Of a stretch of 12,359 nucleotides of DNA, positions 5,931-12,359 are shown in pieces. Every line of letters starts with the position of its first letter. The stretch's first letter is position 1. Origin of the DNA: Thermosulfurimonas sp. GTDB lineage: Bacteria > Desulfobacterota > Thermodesulfobacteria > Thermodesulfobacteriales > Thermodesulfobacteriaceae. The notes under the pieces are model-generated. The model was not told the DNA's origin, made no database searches, and worked only from the letters and a program-made list of their open reading frames with translations. Made by a program: the position numbers and the translations under genes. The stretch covers positions 1 to 12,359 of the forward strand of contig WFPH01000036.1 of assembly GCA_015487645.1 (NCBI GenBank), in the 5' to 3' direction.

Positions 5931-8606
5931 CTAGAAATTCCCTCCCAACTGGAAGTTCCAGTTGCTGCTGTCCTCGCCGGGCTTCTTATCTATATTCCAT
6001 CCGAACTCGATCCGCAAGGGGCCCATAGGCGAAAGCCACCGGATACCGAACCCCACACTCTTGCGGAGCTCCGAGCTATCGAAACCGTGGGCCTTGTCCC
6101 AGACCGTACCGGTGTCGAAAAAGAGAACCCCTTTAAGGTTGATGCTCTTGATAAGGGTGAAGATGGTCTCGGTCTGGAGAAAGGCCATGCGGGTGCCCCC
6201 GATGCGTTCGCCGGTGTCCGGATCAATGGGACTCACGTCTCCGTAACGGTAACCCCGGATGGAATTGAGGCCCCCCAGGAAAAACCTCTCATAGACCGGG
6301 ACCTTCTTGCCGGACCCCTCGGTGATATAGCCGGCTCCAAAGTGGAGGTGTCCTATGAAACCAAAGAGTAAGGGGAAATAGAGGTGTCCTTGATACACGG
6401 TCTTGAGGTATTCACTGTCTCCGCCTAGGAACTGCCCGGCCAGCTCGAAGTCTAGCTGGTGTAACATACCTTTGGTGGGCACGAACCAGCGATTACGGGT
6501 ATCGTAGACCAGTCCGGCCTCGAGCGCGCTGGTGATTTTGATGTCAATCGATTCTTTGATGATGTCTGAGACGTAGGGGTTGAGATCGGTAAGATCCGTA
6601 TCGTCGTAACGGTATCCTCCATAGACTCGGAGGTCAGGGGTGAGGGGGTAGCCTACGCGGAAGCTCCCCCCGGAGGACTCCCGGGTGAAGTCCTCGTATT
6701 CCCGGCTCCAGTTGTAAAGGCTTAGGGCCAGAGAAAACTTGGTGTCCCTGAAATAAGGCTCCACGAAACTCAAGGCGTAACGGCTGGAGCGGGTGCCGAG
6801 GATGCCCTGGAAGGAAAGGGTCTGGCCCTTACCCAGGAAGTTGCGCTGGGAGATCTGGCCCATGAAAATGAGTTTGTCCACGGAGCTGTAGCCCGCCCCG
6901 ATACTGAAGGTCCCGGTGGGCTGTTCCTTGACCTTGACCCGGATATCCATGAGGTTTTCCTGTACGCCCTTTTCCTTCTCAAAGCTCACATCTTCGAAAT
7001 AACCCAGACGACGCAGGCGGGCCTCGCTCTTCTTGAGACGACTGGCGCTGAAAGGTCTCTGTTCCACCACCAAAAGCTCGCGCCGGATGACTTTGTCTCG
7101 GGTCTTGGTGTTCCCCACGATCTCTATCCGGTTGACATAGACCATTGGCCCTCGGTCTACCTTAAAGGTCACATCCACCGTGTGGGTATCCCGATGGCGC
7201 TTGAGTTCAGGATCTACTTTGGCGTAGGCGTAGCCCTTGTCCGCGAAGAGATCCGCTATGCGCATCTGGTCGCGCCGTAGGGCTTCCCGGCTGAAGTACT
7301 TTTCCTTGGGGAGCGTGAGTTCCTTGTAGATCTTCTCTTTAGGAAAGAGGTCCTGAAGGACTTCCACCTTGCCCACCCGGTAGCGGGGACCTTCCTCGAT
7401 GGGTATGGTGATATAGACCCAGCCCCCTTCCTCCCGGATCTTGGGTTCCCCCACCCGGGCCTCAATGTAGCCATGGTTCTGATAGAAAGTCTCGATTTTT
7501 TCGAGATCCCGGTAAAGAAAGGCCAGACTGTACACTCCGGGTTCGGCCGCCGGCTCCGGTGAAATGAATCCTTTCACGGTCTGAGCCACCTTCTTGACCC
7601 AGGAGAAGGGGGTCTTTTCGCTTACCGAAAGGAGCTTCTTGAGTTTCTTGTCCGAGAAGGCCCGGTTTCCGACAAACTCGATCTTTTTGATGTAAAGCTT
7701 CCGCCCTTCCTTGATCCGGAAGACCACTTTTACCCGGCGTCCCGCCAGCGTTTTGATCTCAGGGGTGACCCGAGTGTGGTAGTAACCTTTTTGCTGGTAG
7801 ACCGCCTTGATGGTCTCGGCGGCCTTGTCCACCTCTTTGAGGTTCAGAACCGAAAGGGGTTTGAGCTCGATGACCTTTTTGAGATCCGCGCTGCTTATGG
7901 CCTTATTGCCCTCAAAGACGATCTCGCGGATGATCGGCTTCTCAAGAACCACGTAGGTGAGGACCAACCCTTTCTCGCTCTCTTCAACCTCCGCCTGGAC
8001 ATCCTCGAAGTAGCCCAATTTGTAAATATTTTTGATGTCTTCTCTAATCTTTTCAGGCTCGAGAAAATCCCCGGGCTTGGTGGAGACCTTGGCCAGGATG
8101 ACTTCCTCGTCCACCCGTAGATTGCCTTTGACCCTGACGGCTACCACTTTTTTCTTTTCTAGGATGCCGGCTACCAGAGCCTCGCCGGCCTTCTCCTCGA
8201 GCTCCGGCCAGTCCGAAAGGGCTCCAGCAAGATAGGTGTGTCTCGGATAGGCCCAGTCTTTGCGGAGGAAAGAGAAATCTAGGCTTACCTGTCCTCCGAT
8301 CTCTGTGACCGTCCCCCAGACCGCGGCCACGAAGCCCTCATCTTCGAGTACCCGACGCAGATCTTCGCCGGCCGGCGGAGGGCTTTTGCGGATCTCCACC
8401 CTGAAACCCTGGGCCTTGAGGCTTTCTACCAGGCTTTCCTCAAGACGTTTAATGAGGATCGGCCGAGCGCTAGGCCCCCGATAGGTGAGCTTATAGAAAA
8501 CCAGAGGGAGGTGAAGCTTCAGCTGGGAATGGGCTGTTTGTGGGGAGAGAAAAAAGATAGCCCATAGGAGGAGAAAACTAAGCCTCAAGAGAGACCAGCT
8601 TTTCAA
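5931..8606 (-). CDS. bamA: Outer-membrane protein assembly factor BamA with extra N-terminal domain
   Basis: Omp85 protein that folds and inserts beta-barrel proteins into the outer membrane. From the TTG at 8606 it is 891 residues. The frame is open upstream to 8705, but TTG 8606 has AAGGAGG six bases before it and is followed at once by a signal peptide (MKSWSLLR, a Leu/Phe-rich core, cleavage near AHS-Q at residue 27). An extra domain, about 29-150, precedes five POTRA domains (about 153-223, 224-303, 304-408, 409-488, 489-562), several showing the GYF/GYY motif near their end. The barrel (about 565-891) contains the IRGYRYGD motif (R784-G-Y) and ends in Phe (QLGGNF), as expected for outer-membrane recognition. 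Length exceeds the roughly 810 residues of E. coli BamA because of the extra domain and a long POTRA3 (insert near 335-355). The start lies within the last 29 bases of lolD, suggesting coupled translation. Confidence 0.95.
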   Translation of the reverse strand: MKSWSLLRLSFLLLWAIFFLSPQTAHSQLKLHLPLVFYKLTYRGPSARPILIKRLEESLVESLKAQGFRVEIRKSPPPAGEDLRRVLEDEGFVAAVWGTVTEIGGQVSLDFSFLRKDWAYPRHTYLAGALSDWPELEEKAGEALVAGILEKKKVVAVRVKGNLRVDEEVILAKVSTKPGDFLEPEKIREDIKNIYKLGYFEDVQAEVEESEKGLVLTYVVLEKPIIREIVFEGNKAISSADLKKVIELKPLSVLNLKEVDKAAETIKAVYQQKGYYHTRVTPEIKTLAGRRVKVVFRIKEGRKLYIKKIEFVGNRAFSDKKLKKLLSVSEKTPFSWVKKVAQTVKGFISPEPAAEPGVYSLAFLYRDLEKIETFYQNHGYIEARVGEPKIREEGGWVYITIPIEEGPRYRVGKVEVLQDLFPKEKIYKELTLPKEKYFSREALRRDQMRIADLFADKGYAYAKVDPELKRHRDTHTVDVTFKVDRGPMVYVNRIEIVGNTKTRDKVIRRELLVVEQRPFSASRLKKSEARLRRLGYFEDVSFEKEKGVQENLMDIRVKVKEQPTGTFSIGAGYSSVDKLIFMGQISQRNFLGKGQTLSFQGILGTRSSRYALSFVEPYFRDTKFSLALSLYNWSREYEDFTRESSGGSFRVGYPLTPDLRVYGGYRYDDTDLTDLNPYVSDIIKESIDIKITSALEAGLVYDTRNRWFVPTKGMLHQLDFELAGQFLGGDSEYLKTVYQGHLYFPLLFGFIGHLHFGAGYITEGSGKKVPVYERFFLGGLNSIRGYRYGDVSPIDPDTGERIGGTRMAFLQTETIFTLIKSINLKGVLFFDTGTVWDKAHGFDSSELRKSVGFGIRWLSPMGPLRIEFGWNIDKKPGEDSSNWNFQLGGNF

Positions 8607-9291
8607 AGGAGACCTCCTTAAGCTTCCCAGCTTCGAGACGCAGTATGCGGTCCATCCTGGCCGCCAGCTCCATATTATGTGTGACCACCACCAGGGTAGT
8701 ATCATATTTCTGGTTCAATTGCAAAAGGATCTCGGTCACTTCCCGGGCACTTTCGGCGTCGAGGTTGCCGGTGGGCTCATCCGCAAGGACCAATCGAGGC
8801 TCAAGGAGAAGGGCCCGGGCCATGGCCGCCCGTTGTCTCTCTCCTCCTGAGAGGTCGTTTATGCGATGGTGCAGGCGCTCGGAAAGGCCCAGACGGGAAA
8901 GTAGATCCTCGGCCCGCCGGCGGATCTCGGGCCGGGGAAGTCCGGCCAGCAAACCCGGTAACATGACGTTTTCCAGGGTGTCGAACTCCGGAAGGAGGTA
9001 GTGAAACTGGAAGACGAACCCCAGATGTCGGTTACGATAAGCCGAAAGGGCTTCGTCCGAAAGATCCAGGATATTTTCTCCGAAGTGCAGGATGCGGCCT
9101 TCGGTAGGCCGATCGAGGCCTCCCAAAAGCTGGAGGAGGGTAGTTTTGCCTACTCCCGAAGGTCCTACGATGGCCACCTTCTCCCCCGGCCAGACCGTAA
9201 GCTCGATTCCCTTAAGTATTTCGAGTTCTCCCTCGGGGTGAGGAAAGACCTTGCGGAGCCCCTCGGCTTTGATGGCCGGCACCCTAGCCAT
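8578..9291 (-). CDS. lolD: Lipoprotein-releasing ABC transporter ATP-binding protein LolD
   Basis: Cytoplasmic ATPase of the Lol system, which extracts lipoproteins from the inner membrane for delivery to the outer membrane. The 237-residue protein has a Walker A GPSGVGKTT (43-51), Q-loop at Q95 (FVFQFHYLLPEFDTLENV), signature LSGGERQ (147-153), Walker B LVLADEP (167-173) and an H-loop histidine at 205 (VVTHNMELA). The FHYLLPEFTALENV-like stretch is typical of LolD/MacB-type ATPases. Its ATG (9289-9291) lies inside the last codons of the lolC-like permease gene (8-nt overlap), with GGAGG nine bases upstream. The 3' end contains the bamA Shine-Dalgarno and start. The pairing with the upstream permease settles LolD over FtsE or MacB. 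Confidence 0.95.
   Translation of the reverse strand: MARVPAIKAEGLRKVFPHPEGELEILKGIELTVWPGEKVAIVGPSGVGKTTLLQLLGGLDRPTEGRILHFGENILDLSDEALSAYRNRHLGFVFQFHYLLPEFDTLENVMLPGLLAGLPRPEIRRRAEDLLSRLGLSERLHHRINDLSGGERQRAAMARALLLEPRLVLADEPTGNLDAESAREVTEILLQLNQKYDTTLVVVTHNMELAARMDRILRLEAGKLKEVSFEKLVSLEA
8607..8619 (-). promoter_or_regulatory. Shine-Dalgarno and spacer that fix the bamA TTG start
   Basis: On the minus strand AAGGAGG (complement of 8613-8619) is followed by six bases and TTG (8604-8606). It sits within the lolD coding sequence. Its ideal spacing, and the signal peptide beginning at that codon, argue for the TTG start and against the longer open frame reaching 8705. Confidence 0.8.
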
Positions 9292-10513
9292 GTCGTAGGA
9301 CCTCCGCCGGGGGAAGCTTGGCGGCCTGGCGGGCCGGAAAGAGGGCAGCCAGCAGGGTGAGCACGAGAGCGGAGATCACGATGATGACCACATCCGAGGC
9401 CTCCACCCTTACCGGAAGGTAATCCACGGGGTAAACGTCACTGGGAAGCTTTATGACCGGGTAGCGAGACAGAAAGGCGCAGAGGGCCAAGCCCAGGCCA
9501 AGGCCCAGGCTGGTACCGATAGCCCCCAGAAGGATCCCGGAAAGAAGGAAGACGCGCAGGATGATTCTTTCTGTGGCGCCCAGAACCTTGAGAAGCGCGA
9601 TATCCGGGCGTTTTTCCGAAACCAGCATGACCAGGGCCGCCACGATGTTGAAGGCCGCCACCACCACGATCAGGGTCAGCACCACGAACATGCCGGTCTT
9701 TTCCAGTTTCAGGGCTGAAAAAAGGCTGCGGTTCAGGGTCTGCCAGTCCACCACGTAGTAAGGATAACCCAGGGCCGCGGAGAGCTTGCGGGCCAGATCG
9801 TGGGCCTTAAAAGGGTCGCGGAGCTTGATCTCCAGCCCAGTCACGCCCGCCCCGAGACCTCCGATCTTCTGGGCCACGGGAAGGGGCACCAGGGCCAAGG
9901 AGAGGTCGAAGTCGTAGAGCCCGGTTTCGAAAATGCCCACCACCTTGAGGGTGCTGAAACGGGGCATGAGCCCTAGGGGAGTGACCCGGCCCCGGGGTAG
10001 GAGGAATCGCACCCGGTCTCCCACGGAAACCCCCAACCTCTCGGCCAGTCTTTTCCCGAGGAGGACCGGAGGAGGTTCGGTCTCCGAGGTGAGGCGGCCG
10101 GATATGATCCGCAGGGTTTTCATTCGTCGGGCCATCTCGAAGGGTAAGCCCTTGAGGATGACACCGGCCTCTCCGGAAGAAGAGATCACCAGCCCCTGCT
10201 GGGAGACAAAGGGGTAGATTTCCTCGATGAGAAAGCCCTCTTTCTCGGCCTTTTTCTGGATCCGGGATTGCACTTTGGCAAACTCCACGAAGGGGCCTCC
10301 CAGGCGCTCCACCACCACGTGAGGGTTCGCGGAGAGGATCTTTTCTTTAAGGATGTCCTGAAAGCCGGTCATGACGGCGATGACCACGATGAGGGCCGCT
10401 ACCCCTATAGTGATCCCGGCTACGGAAATGTTGGCGATGACGCCGGTTAGCCGGTTTCGTTTCCGCGAAAAGACATACCTCCGGGCCACGAACCATTCGA
10501 AACCGAGCGCCAT
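9284..10513 (-). CDS. lolC: Lipoprotein-releasing system permease, LolC/LolE family
   Basis: Inner-membrane permease of the Lol lipoprotein release system, 409 residues, the family's usual length. The topology is that of FtsX/MacB-type permeases: a first membrane helix at about 22-48 (GVIANISVAGITIGVAALIV), a large periplasmic domain (about 50-270), and three helices at about 274-298, 319-347 and 373-394. The cytoplasmic coupling segment VSEKRPDIALLKVLGAT (298-314) and the ending FPARQAAKLPPAEVLRHG are hallmark sequences. The ATG at 10511-10513 overlaps the lysS TGA by one base (TGATG), so expression is probably coupled to lysS. Only one permease is present where gammaproteobacteria have LolC plus LolE. 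A homodimer (LolF-like) or a second permease elsewhere is possible, so the C versus E symbol is not decided by sequence. Confidence 0.9.
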   Translation of the reverse strand: MALGFEWFVARRYVFSRKRNRLTGVIANISVAGITIGVAALIVVIAVMTGFQDILKEKILSANPHVVVERLGGPFVEFAKVQSRIQKKAEKEGFLIEEIYPFVSQQGLVISSSGEAGVILKGLPFEMARRMKTLRIISGRLTSETEPPPVLLGKRLAERLGVSVGDRVRFLLPRGRVTPLGLMPRFSTLKVVGIFETGLYDFDLSLALVPLPVAQKIGGLGAGVTGLEIKLRDPFKAHDLARKLSAALGYPYYVVDWQTLNRSLFSALKLEKTGMFVVLTLIVVVAAFNIVAALVMLVSEKRPDIALLKVLGATERIILRVFLLSGILLGAIGTSLGLGLGLALCAFLSRYPVIKLPSDVYPVDYLPVRVEASDVVIIVISALVLTLLAALFPARQAAKLPPAEVLRHG

Positions 10514-12003
10514 CAGACCTCCGGGCGAAGGTGCGGGAAGAGGATGACCTCCCTTATGGAGGGCGAGTCCGTAAAGAGCATGACCACCCGGTCTATGCCG
10601 ATGCCCTCTCCGGCCGCCGGTGGCATACCGTACTCAAGCGCCCGGATGAAGTCCTCGTCTATCTCCGGGTGGATCTCGGGGTCGTCGGCCAGGCGTTTTC
10701 GGATCTGCTCCTCGAAGCGAGCCCGCTGGTCGCGGGGGTCGTTCAGTTCGGAGAAGGCGTTGGCCACCTCGCGGCCGGCCACGATGAGCTCGAAGCGGTC
10801 GGTGATGGAGGGATCCCGGTCGTTGCGGCGGGCAAGGGGTGAGATCTCCACCGGGAATTCGGTGATAAAGGTGGGCTGGACAAGCTTGGGCTCCACCAGG
10901 GCGTCAAAGAGCTTGGCCCAGAGCTTCTCCCGCACCGGCTCCCGGGGGTCCACCTTGATGCCCCGCTCGTCGGCGAACGCGAGGATTTTTTCCTTGGACT
11001 CAAGGACCTCATCCGGCACCCCGCCGATTTCGATGAGGGCCTGCTTGAAGGGGATGCGGGGCCATGGCGGGGTGAAGTCTATGGTCTGACCTTGGTAGGT
11101 GATCTTGGTGTCTCCGGTGAGCTCCCGGGCCAGCCCCGAAAAGATCTCTTCCGTCCGCCGCATGAGGTCCTCATGGGTGGCGTAAGCCTCGTAGAACTCG
11201 AGCATGGTGAACTCCGGGTTGTGCTGGGTGGAGATACCCTCGTTCCGGAAGTTACGGTTGAGCTCAAAGACCCGTTCGAATCCGCCCACAAGAAGCCTTT
11301 TCAGATAAAGCTCCGGGGCGATCCGGAGATAGAGCTCCATGTCCAGGGCGTGGTGGTGGGTCTTGAAGGGCCGGGCCGTGGCCCCACCGGGGATGGGCTG
11401 CATCATGGGGGTCTCCACCTCGAGGAAACCGTTTGAGATGAAGTAGTCTCGCAGATACTGGATGATGCGGGTTCGGGTGCGGAAGATCTCGCGCACCCGC
11501 GGGTTCATGATGAGGTCCACGTATCGCATGCGGTAGCGGAGCTCCGTGTCCCTCAGACCGTGAAACTTCTCGGGAAGAGGCCGGAAGGCCTTGGTCACGA
11601 GGCGGATATCTTTGGCGAGCACCGTGAGTTCCCCGGTCTTGGTGCGGAAAAGCGGTCCTTCCACCCCGATGAGGTCTCCGATGTCAAAGTATTTCTTGAA
11701 GAGCTTGAACTTTTCCTCGCCCACCTCGTCCCGCTTGACGAAGACCTGGATGCGGCCGGTCTCGTCCTGGATGTGGGTGAAGACGGCCTTGCCGAAATCC
11801 CGCCGGGCCATCATGCGGCCGGCCAGCCGGAAGGTCTTTCCCAGCTTCTCCAGGGCCTCGTAGTCGTAATCTTTGAAAAGTTCCTGAAGGACGCCCGCCC
11901 GATCTGTGGGTCTGAAGTCGTTGGGGAAAAGGGGATATCCTAGTTTTTCAAACTCTTCGGCCTTTTTGCGCCGGGCCTCAAGAACCGCACTCTCCTCCTT
12001 CAC
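10513..12003 (-). CDS. lysS: Lysine--tRNA ligase, class II
   Basis: Charges tRNA-Lys with lysine using ATP. The 496-residue protein has an N-terminal OB-fold anticodon-binding domain (about 55-140) with GRMMARRDFGKAVFTHIQD, then the class II catalytic core. Motif 1 lies in the FLEVETPMMQPIPGGATARPF region (193-213), motif 2 in FRNEGISTQHNPEFTMLE (252-269) and motif 3 in GEGIGIDRVVMLF (465-477). The ending SIREVILFPHLRPE is typical of bacterial LysS. It starts at GTG (12001-12003), five bases after a strong AAGGAGGT Shine-Dalgarno (complement of 12009-12016). It appears to head the lysS-lolC-lolD-bamA-rpmB block: its stop overlaps the lolC start by one base, while 58 bp separate it from the efflux gene upstream. 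No convincing -35/-10 pair was found in that gap. Confidence 0.96.
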   Translation of the reverse strand: MKEESAVLEARRKKAEEFEKLGYPLFPNDFRPTDRAGVLQELFKDYDYEALEKLGKTFRLAGRMMARRDFGKAVFTHIQDETGRIQVFVKRDEVGEEKFKLFKKYFDIGDLIGVEGPLFRTKTGELTVLAKDIRLVTKAFRPLPEKFHGLRDTELRYRMRYVDLIMNPRVREIFRTRTRIIQYLRDYFISNGFLEVETPMMQPIPGGATARPFKTHHHALDMELYLRIAPELYLKRLLVGGFERVFELNRNFRNEGISTQHNPEFTMLEFYEAYATHEDLMRRTEEIFSGLARELTGDTKITYQGQTIDFTPPWPRIPFKQALIEIGGVPDEVLESKEKILAFADERGIKVDPREPVREKLWAKLFDALVEPKLVQPTFITEFPVEISPLARRNDRDPSITDRFELIVAGREVANAFSELNDPRDQRARFEEQIRKRLADDPEIHPEIDEDFIRALEYGMPPAAGEGIGIDRVVMLFTDSPSIREVILFPHLRPEV

Positions 12004-12061
12004 CGCCGACCTCCTTCCGAGGGGATGTATCCTGAAACCATATTGCCTTATCTGTAAATCT

Positions 12062-12359
12062 TCAAGCTATTTTTCGACCCTGCCACCACTCATAGAGGGC
12101 CGGGATGAGGAGCAGGGTGACCAGGGTGGAGGTAACGAGCCCGCCGATCATGGGAGCGGCGATCCGGCGCATGACATCCGCCCCCGTGCCCTGGGACCAG
12201 AGAAGGGGAAGAAGCCCCGCAATGGTGGTGAGCACGGTCATGACCTTGGGCCGCAGGCGCATGACCGCGCCTTCAATTACGGCCTCCCGGAGTCTGTTTC
12301 TGTCCCTCAGGGCGCCGTTTTCAAGCCTTTTACGGTAGGCGGCCTTGAGGTATACCAGC
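12062..12359 (-). CDS. CusA-type heavy-metal RND efflux pump, C-terminal fragment cut by window edge
   Basis: The last 98 residues of an inner-membrane RND transporter; the frame stays open to the end of the window, so the gene continues beyond it. The sequence GAVMRLRPKVMTVLTTIAGL is followed by LLPLLWSQGTGADVMRRIAAP, then MIGGLVTSTLVTLLLIPALYEW. This closely matches the C-terminal two membrane helices of CusA/SilA/CzcA-type pumps (the heavy-metal efflux branch), which expel Cu(I)/Ag(I) or divalent metals. Upstream residues LVYLKAAYRKRLE also fit that branch. Which metal is moved cannot be told from this fragment. The protein ends in a short basic tail (WWQGRKIA). It is co-oriented with lysS, but the 58-bp gap and unrelated function suggest a separate unit. 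Confidence 0.88.
   Translation of the reverse strand, partial: LVYLKAAYRKRLENGALRDRNRLREAVIEGAVMRLRPKVMTVLTTIAGLLPLLWSQGTGADVMRRIAAPMIGGLVTSTLVTLLLIPALYEWWQGRKIA

Noticed and set aside
5886..6371. 161-codon plus-strand open frame across rpmB and the end of bamA
   Set aside because: It runs antisense through two well-identified genes and has no recognisable protein features.
8607..8705. 33-codon N-terminal extension of BamA
   Set aside because: It lies in lolD coding sequence, is Trp-rich and unlike a signal peptide, whereas the TTG at 8606 has an ideal Shine-Dalgarno and is followed by a signal peptide.
10544..11089. 181-codon plus-strand open frame opposite lysS
   Set aside because: Antisense shadow of the conserved catalytic core; Ser/Arg-rich low-complexity translation typical of such shadows.
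12004..12061. lysS promoter in the 58-bp gap
   Set aside because: A TTTACA hexamer is present on the minus strand, but the nearest -10-like GATACA is about 21 bases away, too far to call. No terminator hairpin for the efflux gene was seen either.

Overview
The window looks like chromosomal DNA of a Gram-negative, probably thermophilic bacterium. Evidence for a Gram-negative cell is the outer-membrane assembly protein BamA with the lipoprotein-release proteins LolC and LolD. The proteins are rich in Glu, Lys and Arg, coding is GC-rich, genes are packed with 1-29 nt overlaps, and the order lysS-lolC-lolD-bamA is one I associate with Desulfobacterota/Thermodesulfobacteria-like genomes. The lineage is an inference; no 16S or other marker is present.

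Layout. (1) Bases 1-729, plus strand: the 3' part of a formamidopyrimidine-DNA glycosylase gene (mutM/fpg). (2) 720-2924, minus strand: a visibly AT-richer gene for a GAF-GGDEF-EAL protein with a ruined GGDEF motif and an intact EAL site, probably a c-di-GMP phosphodiesterase. (3) 2945-3550: a two-gene toxin-antitoxin cassette (small acidic antitoxin, then a RelE/ParE-like toxin), bracketed by two perfect 37-bp direct repeats. (4) 3552-5720, plus strand: a bifunctional RelA/SpoT (Rel) (p)ppGpp synthetase/hydrolase. (5) 5717-12003, minus strand, transcribed lysS-lolC-lolD-bamA-rpmB with overlaps or tiny gaps: almost certainly one operon. (6) 12062-12359, minus strand: the C-terminal end of a CusA-type heavy-metal RND efflux pump.

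How the parts fit. The lysS-lolC-lolD-bamA-rpmB block joins translation (lysyl-tRNA synthetase, ribosomal protein L28) to envelope building (lipoprotein release from the inner membrane, beta-barrel insertion in the outer membrane). The 720-5720 block brings together three growth-control or signalling functions: c-di-GMP turnover, an mRNA-interferase-type toxin-antitoxin pair and (p)ppGpp metabolism.

The most notable feature is the 37-bp direct repeat. Its second copy ends one base before the rel start codon and its first copy lies just upstream of the antitoxin gene. The toxin-antitoxin pair therefore looks like a cassette inserted into the rel leader, which recombination between the repeats could excise cleanly. 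No tRNA, rRNA, CRISPR array or transposase was seen, and no stretch over 300 bases lacks a gene.
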